From assembly GCA_015227615.1 (NCBI GenBank), contig JAALGZ010000002.1, positions 930,001 to 994,000 on the forward strand: a DNA stretch of 64,000 nt. The letters run 5' to 3'. The notes under the pieces are model-generated. The model worked only from the letters and a program-made list of their open reading frames with translations, had not been told where the DNA came from and searched no databases. Position 1 is the first letter of the stretch. Each line of letters opens with the position of its first letter. Positions 23,070 to 35,690 of the stretch are shown here, in pieces. Source of the DNA: Labyrinthula sp. Ha (taxonomy: Eukaryota > Sar > Bigyra > Labyrinthulida > Labyrinthulaceae). Both the position numbers and the translations under genes were made by a program.

Positions 23070-24155
23070 CTAGGAACCAATATTTCTAACCTGTACGTTT
23101 TTGGGTAAGTTAAAAACTTTTGTTGCTGCTCTTGCAAACGCATCAACAGTGTATTCAGCAAACTGCACAGGAACTTCTCTGTGAGTAACCATACGTAACA
23201 TCCTAGTTCCATAAAGACTAGTAAAAACTCCATCTCTTTCTAACTCATTAACTACTTGTTCAGCCAAATCCCCTTCAACTGCTACATAAAACATATTTGT
23301 TTCCACTGGTGCTGTTATTCGAAAACCTTCTATTTGTGATATTCCCTTAGCCAATACTTTTGCATGTTCATTATCTTGATTTAGTTTAAATCTAACTTCC
23401 CTTAAACCAATTAAACCACATGCTGCAAGAACACCTGCTTGTCTCATACCACCACCAAAAGCTTTTCTTGCATGTCTAGCTTTTTCAATAAATTGTTTTT
23501 CACCTGCTAGCAAAGCTCCAGCTGGTGCAGACAATCCTTTAGATAAACAAATAGATATAGAATCAACTGCTTTACATAAAGTAGCTGGATTTACACCCAT
23601 AGCTTCTGTAGCATTGAAAAATCTAGCACCATCTAAATGTACTTTAAGACCACTTTGTTCAGCTAACTGCTTAACTGAAAATATGTAGTTCTCAGGAAGT
23701 ATTCTTCCACCTGCAAGATTATGTGTATTCTCTAAACATATTAACTTTGAACTTGGAAAGTGTATATCTTCAGGTTGAATAGCTTGTTTTAACCTTTCTA
23801 GAGATATTGTACCATCGTTCTCATTAGAAAGTACATTAGAATGTACACCAAGTATAGTTGAACTTCCACCAACTTCATAGTTATAGATATGTTGTTTGTC
23901 TCCAATTATAAGCTCAGAAAACCTAGAACTACAGTGAGCAGATACAGCTGCTAGGTTTGCCATTGTACACGTGGGCAAAAAAATAGCCGCTTCTTTACCG
24001 AGTATTGAAGCACAAAGAGCTTCCAGTTCGTTGACAGTGGGATCTTCACCATAAACGTCGTCACCAACAGGAGCAGTGGACATAGCTTCACGCATAGCAG
24101 GTGTTGGATGAGTAAAAGTATCACTACGATAGTCCAAAGGGGAATGAAGAGACAT
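23070..24155 (-). CDS. GLY1: Low-specificity L-threonine aldolase
   Basis: A 361-residue PLP-dependent fold-type I enzyme that splits L-threonine or allo-threonine into glycine and acetaldehyde, usually cytosolic. The N-terminus carries the family signature DYRSDTFTHPTPAMREAM followed by GDDVYGEDPTVNELE. FLPTCTMANLAAVSAHC corresponds to the usual LPTGTMAN, with Cys in place of Gly. HLDGAR (173-178) holds the Asp that pairs with the PLP ring nitrogen, and SISICLSKGLSAPAG carries the PLP lysine, K206. FGGGMRQAGVLAA (about 233-245) is also typical. Length agrees with bacterial and yeast enzymes (about 333-390). There is no N-terminal targeting extension. The gene is convergent with CDC37, and the ATG at 24155 is the obvious start. 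The catalytic assignment is secure; the stereospecificity is inferred from the overall family resemblance. Confidence 0.94.
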   Translation of the reverse strand: MSLHSPLDYRSDTFTHPTPAMREAMSTAPVGDDVYGEDPTVNELEALCASILGKEAAIFLPTCTMANLAAVSAHCSSRFSELIIGDKQHIYNYEVGGSSTILGVHSNVLSNENDGTISLERLKQAIQPEDIHFPSSKLICLENTHNLAGGRILPENYIFSVKQLAEQSGLKVHLDGARFFNATEAMGVNPATLCKAVDSISICLSKGLSAPAGALLAGEKQFIEKARHARKAFGGGMRQAGVLAACGLIGLREVRFKLNQDNEHAKVLAKGISQIEGFRITAPVETNMFYVAVEGDLAEQVVNELERDGVFTSLYGTRMLRMVTHREVPVQFAEYTVDAFARAATKVFNLPKNVQVRNIGS

Positions 24156-27100
24156 TATATTCTATATTTGCAAAATTTAAACTGTTTGATTTGAGTTTTG
24201 ATTTAGATTTGGTTTCAAAGAAATTTCTTTTAGGCTAGAATAAGTCTTAAATTAAGAGAAGTGTTCGGAGTTTTTTAAGAATACTCTTTGGATGTATTGA
24301 TGACGTCACTATCTAAATTTTATTGTGTACCCGATATTTGTTGCAAACCGATCACTTACCAAGAATTCTTACCAATGACGCTTTATAAATACAATAATTT
24401 CATTGGATAATAAAAATATATATATATAATATCCCAACTACTATATTTGAATGTAATAAAAATAAAGCAATTTGATTGGTAATTAAATATCAATATTCAA
24501 TTATTTATTAAAATATGATATATGTTTAGTAAAGTTTTAGAGAGATATACTTTAACTGCCTTGAACAATACTTGACCATAGTCTTTGACGCAACAAGTCA
24601 ATGTTCAATTCCTATTAATGAGATCCTAAAACTTATCAAGGTTGAATGGTCACTTTTTTCAGTTTAAATTATTTACAAATTCCTGCGGGAACCAATATAT
24701 AATGATTGATAAACAAATAGATGTAACTTGTACAAATACTAATTTATACATCCACGAGGGTTGGCCTATCTACAAAGCATAATAACCATTAGAATAATCA
24801 AAGAATTTATTCCCTTTCCTTTCTTTCATGACAGTAAAGCTTCCTTTAGTTAAATGTCATTCTTTTACTTTTCTTTAAGATATGTTACAGTATGTTAGGT
24901 TAAAGATATCCGATCAGGGAACCAATGTCTTCGGCTTGACTCAAAAACAAAACGTCAGAAAACAATAGAATTAAGTTCACTTTACAAGGCTTAAGTAATA
25001 TTAAAATAAATAAAGAGAACCTGATGGGATCTGGAGAGAAATGACTAGATCTACCTCAGCTTTACACGAGTATTTGGCTATACTCGTCCCGAGATGTTGA
25101 CAAGCTTGACAGTTCTTAGAGTTCTATCAGTTGACAATAATGTTTTTATATTGTATTTGTTCGAATAACCAGAGGAGTAGAGTCTGGAGTATGCCTAGTA
25201 TGCACGATATAGGAGTGATTCCTTTTATATGACTCTCAGAAACCAAATTCTATTTATTCAAGGGTTTTGTCGTGGTCCACTTATTGTAGGGTCGAAACTG
25301 TTGTGTAACTCGGTGTAAGCTGAACCATGTCAATGAAACAATCATTGGAGCCATCGGAGTTGGCTGTGAAACACTTTCGAAACCATTACTCAGTATTCAA
25401 GATCCAATGAAATAGTTAGTATTAAACACGTCTATGGGTTTTGGTATTTTCCATAAAGTGTGGGACGATAAACACTTCTTCGGTAACATGAATCTTGTTC
25501 GGTCAAAAGAGACCTCAACACTAAAATAAAGGAACCAAAAAATTTTTTATTATGTTCTGAATACAATCAGAACATCCAAATTTAGCATCTTCAGCAATTT
25601 TCTTAAGAGTTCAAACGATAATAGCATTAACTTTGGAGCCTTACGTGAGAGATTCATAAGATTCTTAAATGTCTGTCCATTGCAAGATATTTTTACATCA
25701 AACTGGCTATTCAAAGTAGAAAAACAAAGTTCTATTTATTTTTTCTACTGAGGAACTCCTATTGGGATGATCTCAGCACTGAAATTTAAGTTTGAAAGTT
25801 GCCATGCAAAATAAAATCTGACCTAGAACCCTCTTAAATGGAAGAAACATTGCAGATTGCAATTCAAACCAATTGCTTAGAAACAATTACCTGTTTTAAC
25901 CCAACTAACCCCCCCCATACCTAATTGATTAATGTCGGCGATGATTTCTTCGGAAAACTTCTAACAGTGTAAACTGCCATTGGGAGCGTTAACATAGAAA
26001 CGGCATGCGTGAACATGGCTGCTGATATTCAAATAACAAAGGGAAACTGCTAAGCATTTCAAAAGAAATACACAAAGGTACTTTATGTATGAAAACTTTT
26101 CGGTTAGAAAACCCCGTTTTGGCGTTCACTCTGGCTATGCACTTCTTAGCAAGTCGAAAGCTGTATACTAAGCTGAAAACATATTTTACTGGTCCTAATA
26201 GTCTTGGGCGCCTATGGCTTCGCGAGTATTAACATTTCCTCAAAGGACCACAGGTGCAGCCCATAGCAATTTAAAACTTGAAAGATCTGGGATCTTGCCA
26301 TTTTCTCTTAGTGATAAAACCGAAGTTCGATTCATAGCATTATTAAGCCTGTATATGGCATCCTGGTTTGCTTGTCTAATGAAGAGAATACAATTGAAAG
26401 AGACTGTTTAGATAATGCCAAGAGCCTTGATCAAAACATTTCTACTTTCCTGGAAATTTATCTTTGCAGGAGGCAAGAGGTATTTCAAATTTTGTTTCGC
26501 GAGAGCATACGAAAGTTAGAGCTTGGGGAAATCCATGTTCATCTTTCTGTGCTGCTTTTTTTTCTCGCATATACCCAGATTTTAAATACTTAAAGAGATT
26601 AAAGTTATGTAAATACTGAAGCTTTCTGGTGAATTCGCGACTATCAATAAAATCATTTTTACTTAAGATATTCTAACAACTAATATAACCGAAACCAAAA
26701 GTTTTGAAAATTTTGGCTAATTTAGCTCGTGAGTTACAAAACTATGAAGGTGATCGTTCGTTTGTAGACCTATCAGTAATGGAGGTTATTTAATATACCG
26801 AGACTGGAATTATTGGACTCTTGTAAGGGTTATCTACACTTCTTGAGAATTTCTTATAGTAACGGTTGATTCCTTAAAATAGGTGTACAAATGACTACCA
26901 AATTGTTGAGCCGAGGATTGATCAAGGAAACTCTAAATGACAAGCGTTGTGTGAAGCGTAATCATAAAGCCTCTAAAACCTTATTCATTGTCTTCGGGCT
27001 CCAATTTAATAAGCTATGGGCCACCTCATATTTATTTACAACCTTTTGTCACAAGAAATAACTGTGCTGTAAGAGTTTCTAAACAAAACCTAAATGAATG

Positions 27101-30100
27101 ATTACACGTGTAGTTGCAGGCAAAGAACGTTGAGTATTATAATTAAAAAGAATTTCATTATGATGGATAGATTCATTAGCCTTTTAACGTGCTACCAATT
27201 CGGAACCCCTCGCAGCATTTCCGTTGTTTTTATATCTATGACTAATATTACAAGAACCAATAAACTGGATATCTATGAAGACTGTTGCCTAGAAAATATT
27301 TTAAATACAACTTTTCTGTTACTAATCCACAGTTCAGAATAATAGAACGGGATAAGTTATTACCTCATTAATACTTCATTGAAAGACATCAGATGATCTA
27401 GTAGCTTATTTTCTTTAGTACACATCAGGAACAATTGCTATATTTTTCAAAATGATCTTTACAGGAATTCTGGTTCACATTATATGACTGTAAACTCATG
27501 ACTCAGTCCTCCATAATTTCTGGGCTTTACTTGAAAATCTTATAAAATCTAAAATAAATAGAAATACCTGGTATAGATGAAACTAGTAGTTTACGACGGA
27601 AAGATGCCCCTGATAGTGATACTAAATTATTTCTAGGTTTCTGTTTGGCTACCTCTTTATTCTAGGATAATATATAGGAACCCAGACATTGAATCTGGTA
27701 TCCAGTGATATAGGATGGTAACTGATAATTCTGTAGAAACTAAAGTAAGTTGTGGTTTCTGTAGTCACATAGATTCCATAAATCTTTGTATCTCTACTTG
27801 AATGTATTGAATGGAATTAATAGCTTTACCCGGAATTATGAGCTAACATTATGGTGTAACTTGAGCGCATGAATTTACCTACCTGTAACCATTTGGCTTT
27901 ATTTAAGATTAATCTTGGTGAACTGTGAAGAATTTATTCTGAAGAATATTCTACAAAAAGTACTGGATAATCAGGTTGGTTCCTTGCGGTAAATTTCCAA
28001 AAAGTCTCGTCGACGGTTTGGCACAACTGTCATCAATTTCAATTCTGTAATATATATGTGGGCGAACGCTAAATATCTTAGAAAAAAAAGAAAACATTAT
28101 TCCAGACGTTGCTTCAGTTCCTAGTGAACATTTACTTATATTGTTATAGCAGTAGTGGCTTTTGCTACAAAAATAGTTATTTGACTAATAACTATCTTGG
28201 AAAATTGGTATTACCAAAAATATCTTCAACAGTTTAAATGAAATAGACTTGATACTCACAGAGGGCTGAAATTTCCATGAATTTATTAAGCAGTTCTCTA
28301 TATGAACCAAGTAAATAAAAGTTATAAAAGTTCGCTCAAAGGAGCCTTGCGACGCCGACTATATGAATTTAATTTAAAAAAAGAGAGTGTATTACTGATA
28401 TGAAACTTGGACGATAAAGTTTACACTATTACTTAATAGAGCTTTAGGGCCTTGCCTAGATAAAAAATGTGTTTTAATAACCTTATGATAACCTAGGTTA
28501 CTTTGTTTGATAATGTTAGAGTCATTGCTATGCTATACTCATTCTCCACTTAACTAAAGGCAACGAAGAGCTCTGATCACTTGGGGAAGAGACACCGCAC
28601 TCATAAACTAGATACACCAGTACAAGACTAGAAAAGACCAGCCATTTAATTAAAATTTTTGCTAAGAAACAGATAAAGAGCATAGGACCTATGGTTGTTC
28701 CTGTGCTGCTCTATAGGGGGTATATAAGATGAAACCACCTGTCCTCTCTTCTTTCTAAAGTAGCGTATATATTGTCCCACTGTATATTAAGAAACATGGT
28801 GTAAAAAAACTAAGTGCATATTTCTTCGGCAATGTACTGTAATTTTCAGATATGAGTTTCTAGATGACGATTTAGCTAATAGAAATATTAGTCAGCGGCA
28901 TCCCATGGGGTTTTGCCCCAATAATTAAGAGCATGAGCCAGCATATACTTGCAACCTTTACAGCAAGTAACTCTTAATTTTTTTTGGGCCCTTTGATAAT
29001 ACTTAAAATCACTCTTTCTGGAACTTTTTGCTGTTCAAAGAAAACGTATGTGCTATCACAATTTTTCTCAGCTACGGTCTATATATATGATTAAGACATT
29101 GGACTAGTTCATAGAGAAACTGTGTGTGGGTCAACTAGAGTAGAGGCACTAGACTCATTATTAGGCAATGTTTTACCTTCTTCAAGAACATAAGCTTCGT
29201 TATATGCGTAATACAGGTAAATTCTTTGCTTAACTTGCTGATTTAGACCTTGAGATGACTAGTTAGGTGATTCTAATAGACTTAGAATAAAAACTTTTGT
29301 AACTTATTTTCTTGGTTTTCATTCCGTCCTGAATACCCATTCTGTATGTCTCTCACAAACAGATTCTAATTAATATTGGCGGTTTATCCATAGCGAACTC
29401 AGATTGAGGTTTTGCTAGAAGTTTTAAATAGTTTTTTCTTAGATTGCCTATAGCTTCAACATTTAATAGCACATATCAACCATGTGCAACACAACCACAA
29501 CCATACTCCCACCATTCGTTGAATGTTATTCATCACAAACAAGTGCAGCCTCTAGGTAATATAGTATGAATTTAGTAGAGTAGTCATAGACTCGGTTTTC
29601 ATATGTTACCGCAGTGTTTAGGTGGTAAAACGTATTCGTAACCAATACAAGCTATATGCCACTTTGCAAGAGTTTTTTCACAGACATTTCCCATGCACTA
29701 GAACATTTTGACTGCCAAATAAAACTAGTTAAATTAATATTTAAATATAAAACTACTTCAACTAAGTTACTAATACACACTTCTACAGAATTGCTGTCCT
29801 GGATTATGTAATAGGCTGAGAAATAGTATTTATTTAGTTAGTTGAATACCTTGGTTGGATGGTTTAGCATTGAATAGACCTAAGAAGTGAAAATAGGAAT
29901 GGTAAAAACAGGTCAACATGAATGTTTCCCATTTTGAAGTAATTCTGATGTTTTTTCAACCTAGAGCCCCAGAATCTAGTATATTTTGCATTCATAGGAA
30001 AATAACATATACGTATAATTTCCAAACTAAAAGTATTGTTAGTACAACTGCATAGAGCTATGGAATTCTTCAGCTCTTTACGAGAGTATATTCTGTTCAA

Positions 30101-30990
30101 GATAAAAAGGAAATAAGATCTTAAGAAATTAACTACTTGCCTTAATATTTTTTGGAGACAAGATAGAGAGGTTTAATTTTGAATATATGTTTCTTTTCTA
30201 CGCTTTATCTCAGTACATATACAAATACAGCAGCCATCGAAAACTGAGTATACATCTATCTCCCAGGGTCAAACTAACGCAATTTTTCTTATGCCTCTTG
30301 AAGTTTGCAACTACTGGTCAGTAAAAAATAAAGAATCTACTTATTCTAAGAAGTTATCTGCTGAGTCAATACTAAGTTGACTCATTTGATGAAATGCAAC
30401 ACCTTTTCGAAATTAGTTACTTAATAGTTAAGATGGGAGTAAGGTACTACAGCTGCAAAGCCGACTATGCGTTTATTTTAGGGACCGATACCGCTCCGCC
30501 GCTCACCAGGGAAGCTTCCCGTCTCGTGCTCCTATTGTCACTAAGCTAAACTGGTTTTCGAGATTTCGAGACACTATTGGTATGATCGCGATAGTTTTCC
30601 CGTTGTACTCATTTATCGCATTTGATCTCCCAAAATAGTGATTTCCCAAAATTTGCAAATAATTCAAACCAAAATCAGCAAATCACGCAAGAAATCATGA
30701 AAGAGATTGAGATATTGTCAGACGTCTTATCCAGCGCTCCAGTTATCAAATTAATTGTTCCAAGTTCCTTTGCTGATCTTATTGAGATGTCCTGCACGAG
30801 TTTTTGTTTCTATTGTCGCTCTTCGTTCTATTTTACAAGATAATCGTGGTCTATGAAGAGATCCAGTTGATCTACATCCAGCTAGCCGTCCAAGAAGCGG
30901 ATGGAGTCAGAAGCTATTTCAAGTGCACGTGAAAGATGTATCGGGCGAGGAATTAAAGTATCTTGAGTTATGTTTCTGTATTTTTTAAGT
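24156..30990. other. Gene-free A+T-rich region
   Basis: Nearly 7 kb without a supportable gene. A short (AT)n tract lies near 24415-24430. A GC-richer patch at about 30.48-30.96 kb just beyond the LINE tail differs in composition from its surroundings and contains a 73-residue plus-strand frame (30622-30843); I could not assign it and it may be a mobile-element remnant. No tRNA-like structure was seen. Confidence 0.55.
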
Positions 30991-31225
30991 ATATTTTTCT
31001 CTATTTAGTTAATCATAGTTGTGGATGGGGATATTGGGTTCACGGCTTCAGGGTGGGAGGATAATTATAGTGGGGATGGTTCGTTCTCCCCGGGTGATGA
31101 CGGGTGAAGGGAAGGACAGGGTTCATATTGCCCACCGGTGCGTCAAAGTGTTCCAGAGGTGAGCTCATATTTTCAGCTGGGATAGGGTTGTGTGGGAAGA
31201 GGTGTACCTCAAATTTCCTTGCGGA

Positions 31226-33274
31226 TTACGCTAGTTCTATATCGGTTTCCATAGATGGGAACGCTTCTAGCCAACTCTTTTGCTTTTCATTTATTGTTTT
31301 CTGGGTGTTTATGTCACCAGCTTTGAGAATGTTAAATTTTTTCGTGTATTCAAGTGGTTGCGTTGGATTAGGTTGGAGGAGGGTACGTTTTATATTTCTG
31401 GATAGTTGGTTCAAGGCTTTAGACGTATTTTTGTTTTCCAGGTTTCTGAACTCTCTACCTTATTGGATTTTTGAGACCACTAGCGCTTTCACTATATTCT
31501 TTTTCCTTCTGGCAATCAGCATGTTATTCTTTAGTATTGGCTGCATATGACGAAGTGTTTCCTGTGCGGCTCGTATTCTAGTCAATGATGTGACTTGTGT
31601 TTCAGCTGTTGCTGTTACATCCACTCCAAGGTATCTAAAGGTTTTTACTCCTTTGATGCTTCCAAGGTTGGTTTCCAGGTTTTCTTCTATTGGGATGTTG
31701 CTGCAGAGAAAGCTTTGTTTAGCTGCAGCAACTGCTGTAGTGCCTTTTCTACTTCGAACTAACGCGGTTCCCGGTCCAAAACACTGTGCTTTATGTCCTA
31801 CAAGGGCATCTTTTGACGAGAAGTTTCTGGAACAAGAGGTGCAGGTATGTTTATTGGCCAGTTGTTGAATTGCAGTGTCTGAAAGCTTATCTTTGAGCTT
31901 CCTTCTTCTGACTATTCCCATGAGTTGAGTTTTCTGTGTATTTATCTTTAGACCAGACAATTGTGAGAGCTCTTCTGTATATTGAACAAAGTGTTTCAAG
32001 ATGTTTCTATCTTTATTCATGATACAAAGGTCGTCAGCAAATCCAAGAATGTTTTGAAAGGAGAATTCTGCTTCTGGAAAGTTCAAGTTTATTTTCTTTA
32101 TTATCCTTCGAAGCAGGGAGTCCAGAGCAAGTACAAATAACATGGGACTTAGTGAATCACCTTGTAGCACGCCCTTGTTTATTTCTACTCTATCACTTAT
32201 ATGTTTACCGATTTTTACTTGAACTGCTGCATATTCATATAGGTAAAGAATTATATTGACAAAGTCAGTAGAAACTTTTCCCTCTTTCAAAATAATCTCA
32301 AGTAAAGAAGGTTGACAAGAGTCGAAAAGTTCTTTAAAGTCTATAAAGAGACATAGTATCTTCGAGTTCTCCATTTGGCTGAGTTTACAGCGGTTCAAGA
32401 GAAGTTGAATTTTTTGTCTAGTTCCCGTATTCTCTCTAAATCCAGACTGGTATTTTCCTACTGTTCTTTCCAGGGTATTCTTTAGTCTATTGTTTATTAT
32501 TTTAGTGATTAGTTTGTAAGAAGTGTTAAGCAAGGATATTGGCCTATAGTTGGAAGGAAATTGACGGTTTCCTTTTTTGTATAGGAAGATGATGTTCCCA
32601 GTAGAGAGAGAGATAAGCTCATCTTTGTTCAGGCCACTTGGATCTAAAAATAGTTCTTCTGCAAGTTGCTGCAAGTATTTCAATACTATTTTGTTATTCT
32701 TTAGGATTTCGTTTGTGATTCCATCAGGTCCGGGTACTTTATAGTTTTTTAGTGTTTTCGCTATCTCTTCAAGTTCTTCTAAAGTCGGGGGAAACATATT
32801 TATATCTTCAGCTTTGGCTTCAAGAATATCCAGTTCGTTGTCCATGATGTTTCCTTCTCTGTTTCTTTGAGTGAGTTCAAGGTATTCTTGGAATACTTTT
32901 ACTCGTTTTTTATCGTTTAGGTGTTTTCCATCTTCCATGGTAATGGTGCGTTGAGGTTTCCGCTTTTTTCCTACTATCCTTTCTGCTTGTTTGAAAGCTT
33001 CATGGATATCATTCTTTGCCATAGCTGTATCTATTCTTCTTACTTGAAGGTCCAGCCAGGCTTTGTAGTCATTCAAGGTACTTCTTCTTATCATCTTTTT
33101 TAGTATTTTAGATTCATTTTCAGTTAGAGATTTCCATAGCCTTCTTCTTATTTCATATAAAGTTTCTGTTCTGTCTGAAGATGTTCTATAAAGTTTTTCA
33201 TGAGCTACCAGTGGGATGCAGTTATCAATGGCTTTTTTTATTGCTGGCTTGAGTGTTTGAAAGTTTAGCCTTGG
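31226..33274 (-). pseudogene. LINE reverse transcriptase with internal zinc knuckle
   Basis: Reverse transcriptase motifs follow in order: KVPGPDGITNEILK, GNIIFLYKKGN, NYRPISLLNTSYKLITKII, YQSGFRENTGT, CLFIDFKELFD (motif A Asp), INKGVLQGDSLSPMLFVLAL and ILGFADDLCIM (motif C). Between the palm and the thumb motif FRYLGVDV sits a zinc-finger-like CTSCSRNF...GHKAQC (C-x2-C-x12-H-x3-C). The open part runs from 33274 to a TAA at 31460-31462. The same frame then continues for 78 codons to 31226 with protein-like sequence (GREFRNLENKNTSKALNQL), so the original protein was longer. The first ATG after the upstream TAA is at 33094. Confidence 0.88.
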
Positions 33275-34289
33275 TTATTTTTCAGGATCGTTTGAGGATG
33301 GTGGTTTGGCTATTTCTTCTTCGAAACCTTGTCGTATTCCTTCGTTTAGCTTCCATCGGTTTGCGTCTATTTTGAAGAACTCTGTGTAGTTTCGATGCAT
33401 CTTTGGGTTTTGGTTGGAGTATTTCCTGAACTTTTGTGAGACTAGTGCTTCAACTGGTTGATGATCAAACTCTGTTCTATTGTGGATTTTCTCTCCTAGT
33501 TTTCTTTTTATCCGAATTTTTCGGAATAGTGGGGTGCTGCTCTTACACGCTATGATGAAATCTATTTCTGAGCGTTTCTGATTGTTCTTGTACTTTGAAT
33601 AGTATGTTACATGACTTTTTGTGTTCTTTGCACCAGTAGCGAAGTATGAGTTGATGATGGCCAGATTGTACTTGTTCAAAAAGTCCCGAAGTATTTTGCC
33701 GTTCCTGTTTGTTCTTGTCGTGTATCCGTAGTTTCCATTGCTGGTCACTTCGTTGTGTCGTATTTGAGCGTTCCAGTTGCCTAGGATAATCATGAGGTCT
33801 TTTTTCCTTTTCAGTGACATCGCTTTCTGGAGTTTTGTTAGAAACTGACTGTATTCTTTCGCTGTTTTTCCTGCGTGTAGTGCATAGGATATTGATGATG
33901 TAATAGCTTCTAGAGTTAAGTTTAGTTTTAACACCTAAAATTCTATCCTCATCAAATACGTTTTCTACTTCTTTGTCCATGTTCCTGTTGAAGTATGTTG
34001 CTAAAATATTGATTTTGTTTTTTTCTGTGTCTTTATTCTTAGAGATATCTGTTGTAAACCAGTTTAGTCTAGAGAAGCTCGCTCTTTCGAGATATTCCGC
34101 TCCTTTGCTACCAACTTCCTGTATTGCAAGGACGTTTGTATCGGCAGTTAGGGCATATTCCTCGATAGACCTGAGCTTGTAGGAGGTGAGACGGTCAATA
34201 TTCACAGAAACAATTGAAATTGTTCTGGAATCTTGCGCTTCATTGACTGTTGACTGTCTTTCGACTGTCTGAGTGTTGCCGGTACTCAT
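33275..34289 (-). pseudogene. LINE endonuclease region (frameshifted)
   Basis: The first part reads SIVSVNIDRLTSYKLRSIEE and NVLAIQEVGSKGAEYL, the strand and catalytic Gln-Glu of the endonuclease/exonuclease/phosphatase fold. A one-base frame change near 33920-33935 leads into the second part: ILGNWNAQI (family motif GDFNAQI, so Asp is replaced by Asn), NGKILRDFLNKYNLAIINSYF, RSEIDFII (catalytic Asp) and FDHQPV (family SDHxPV). A TAA at 33275-33277 separates it, in the same frame, from the reverse transcriptase. The GDFN change alone should abolish nicking activity. Confidence 0.8.
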
Positions 34290-34325
34290 AATGGTTTCTT
34301 TGATTCCAAATTTCCGGTTTCCCAA

Positions 34326-34724
34326 AAATTTTCCTTGAAATTAACCGGTGACTGTTGAAGTTGGATTTTTGTTAGAGCTTTGTATAAATAATTTTAATTG
34401 ATCTTGCTCAAATGACGAAAAAACACTCATTCTTAATCCTTACTTGGATTCTAGAGAGGATGCAAAAAAAAATTAACCCCTTCAAAGAAACATTAGCTAG
34501 TGCTTGTATTCACTAATAAAGAGTTTACCATTTTTAATCTAAATTATATTTTTTATACCTGAGCTGAAACTTAATTACAATGTTAACATAAATAATGTTT
34601 GCAAATAAGGCATAGATTTCAACAGTTGTTCTAGAGTTCGAGTATGATGAACAATAGATAAAAGAGGAGGAAATAAAATACAACTTTGGCGTTAAATATT
34701 CCACATACAAAAATAACTCAAAAA
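34326..34724. other. Short gene-free spacer
   Basis: About 400 A+T-rich bases between the 5' end of the LINE and the stop codon of the next minus-strand gene. No gene, repeat or recognisable signal was seen; it should contain the 3' end of the membrane-protein transcript. Confidence 0.5.
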
Positions 34725-35690
34725 TTATATTTCAGCTATTAAACATTCCAAATCCTCACCCTCAACACTACAAATATTACCCTGTGCAATAATTCTTCCA
34801 ACTGGACATATACAAAATTCTTCTCCATCTTGGTTATCACAAGGTAAAAGAAATTCTCCATTATTATTTATATCCAAAGTTCCACCTTCACATACAAAAC
34901 CTTGAAATTGATTAACACATACAAGAGTTACACCTGGTTCAATATCTAAATCTTGTTTATTACATATTTCTTGTGCTTCTGCTGCTGATATATCACTCAA
35001 ATCTAACTCAGTTGGTGATATAGTTGGAACTTCAAAATCTTCTTCTTCTTCTCCTTGTATAAAAGGTAAAGCAACAGAAATAGATATCAAACTAATAACA
35101 GAAAAAACTAAAACTAAAGCAATAGTTTTTCTTATTTTACTATGTTTAGTATCTTCAACTTCATTATATGGATTAAGAGTACTATTTGAAGTATCTATTG
35201 TGTTAGGGTTGCAATATGGTATTGGTGGAACTATTGCAGTTATTCCTCTTCTTTGGGGTATTTCAATAAACTTTGGCTTTGTTCCTTGTGCAGCTGGTGT
35301 AAAAGGGTCTGAAAATAAAGTATCTCTTTCTATAGTTCTATCACGTAAATCAGGAAACTTATCAACCACTTTTTTTTTTCGACCAAGTGTTTCGTCAGAA
35401 TCTCTCCAAGTAAATTTAGACTCTGTTGATTCTGCTACAGATTCAGAAAATAAGTCAACAGTGTCTAAGTTAGTTGAACCTGGACTAATTGAGTTCCCTA
35501 CAACCCCACGTGCAGAAAATCCCGACCCTGGGTCCTGAAGACTCCCAAACATGTCAGTGTTTATTGTAGAAACAGATGGATGATTAACAGGTTTTCTAAT
35601 AAGTTTGTTTTTATGTCTAGCTATCTTTCGTTTGTAATAAAAATCTTGTGTTGAAGAAGTTGGGTTAAATAAATCATCATTGCGATCCAT
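34725..35690 (-). CDS. Single-pass membrane protein with cysteine-rich ectodomain, function unknown
   Basis: I do not recognise this 321-residue protein. Residues 1-188 are hydrophilic, Ser/Thr-rich and probably disordered. Residues about 189-212 are one strongly hydrophobic segment (ALVLVFSVISLISISVALPF), preceded by basic KHSKIRK. There is no N-terminal signal peptide, so by the positive-inside rule the long N-terminal part should be cytoplasmic and the C-terminal 110 residues outside or luminal. That C-terminal part begins acidic (GEEEEDFE) and contains eight cysteines (243, 258, 267, 284, 293, 295, 307, 316), an even number that would allow four disulphides. Codon use is A+T-rich but regular and the frame has a clear ATG. 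A surface or endomembrane receptor-like role is possible but unproven. Confidence 0.75.
   Translation of the reverse strand: MDRNDDLFNPTSSTQDFYYKRKIARHKNKLIRKPVNHPSVSTINTDMFGSLQDPGSGFSARGVVGNSISPGSTNLDTVDLFSESVAESTESKFTWRDSDETLGRKKKVVDKFPDLRDRTIERDTLFSDPFTPAAQGTKPKFIEIPQRRGITAIVPPIPYCNPNTIDTSNSTLNPYNEVEDTKHSKIRKTIALVLVFSVISLISISVALPFIQGEEEEDFEVPTISPTELDLSDISAAEAQEICNKQDLDIEPGVTLVCVNQFQGFVCEGGTLDINNNGEFLLPCDNQDGEEFCICPVGRIIAQGNICSVEGEDLECLIAEI

Larger units (their letters stand above)
31000..34325 (-). mobile_element. LINE (non-LTR retrotransposon), decayed
   Basis: The minus strand encodes, in order, an apurinic-type endonuclease and a reverse transcriptase with FADDL catalytic motif and no integrase or protease. 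That gene order defines an endonuclease-bearing LINE. The frame starts at an ATG at 34289 and runs to about 31226. A less A+T-rich 3' tail follows to about 31000, ending near an A-rich stretch on the minus strand around 30970-31010. I could not find a clear target duplication, so both ends are approximate. The copy has one frameshift in the endonuclease and two in-frame TAA codons. The clade was not determined. Confidence 0.85.

Noticed and set aside
24560-24640. Possible tRNA T-arm (GTTCAATTCC)
   Set aside because: No matching acceptor stem, D-arm or anticodon arm around it.
31104-31550. 148-codon plus-strand frame
   Set aside because: It is antisense to the LINE reverse transcriptase C-terminal region and tail, whose reading direction is well supported.
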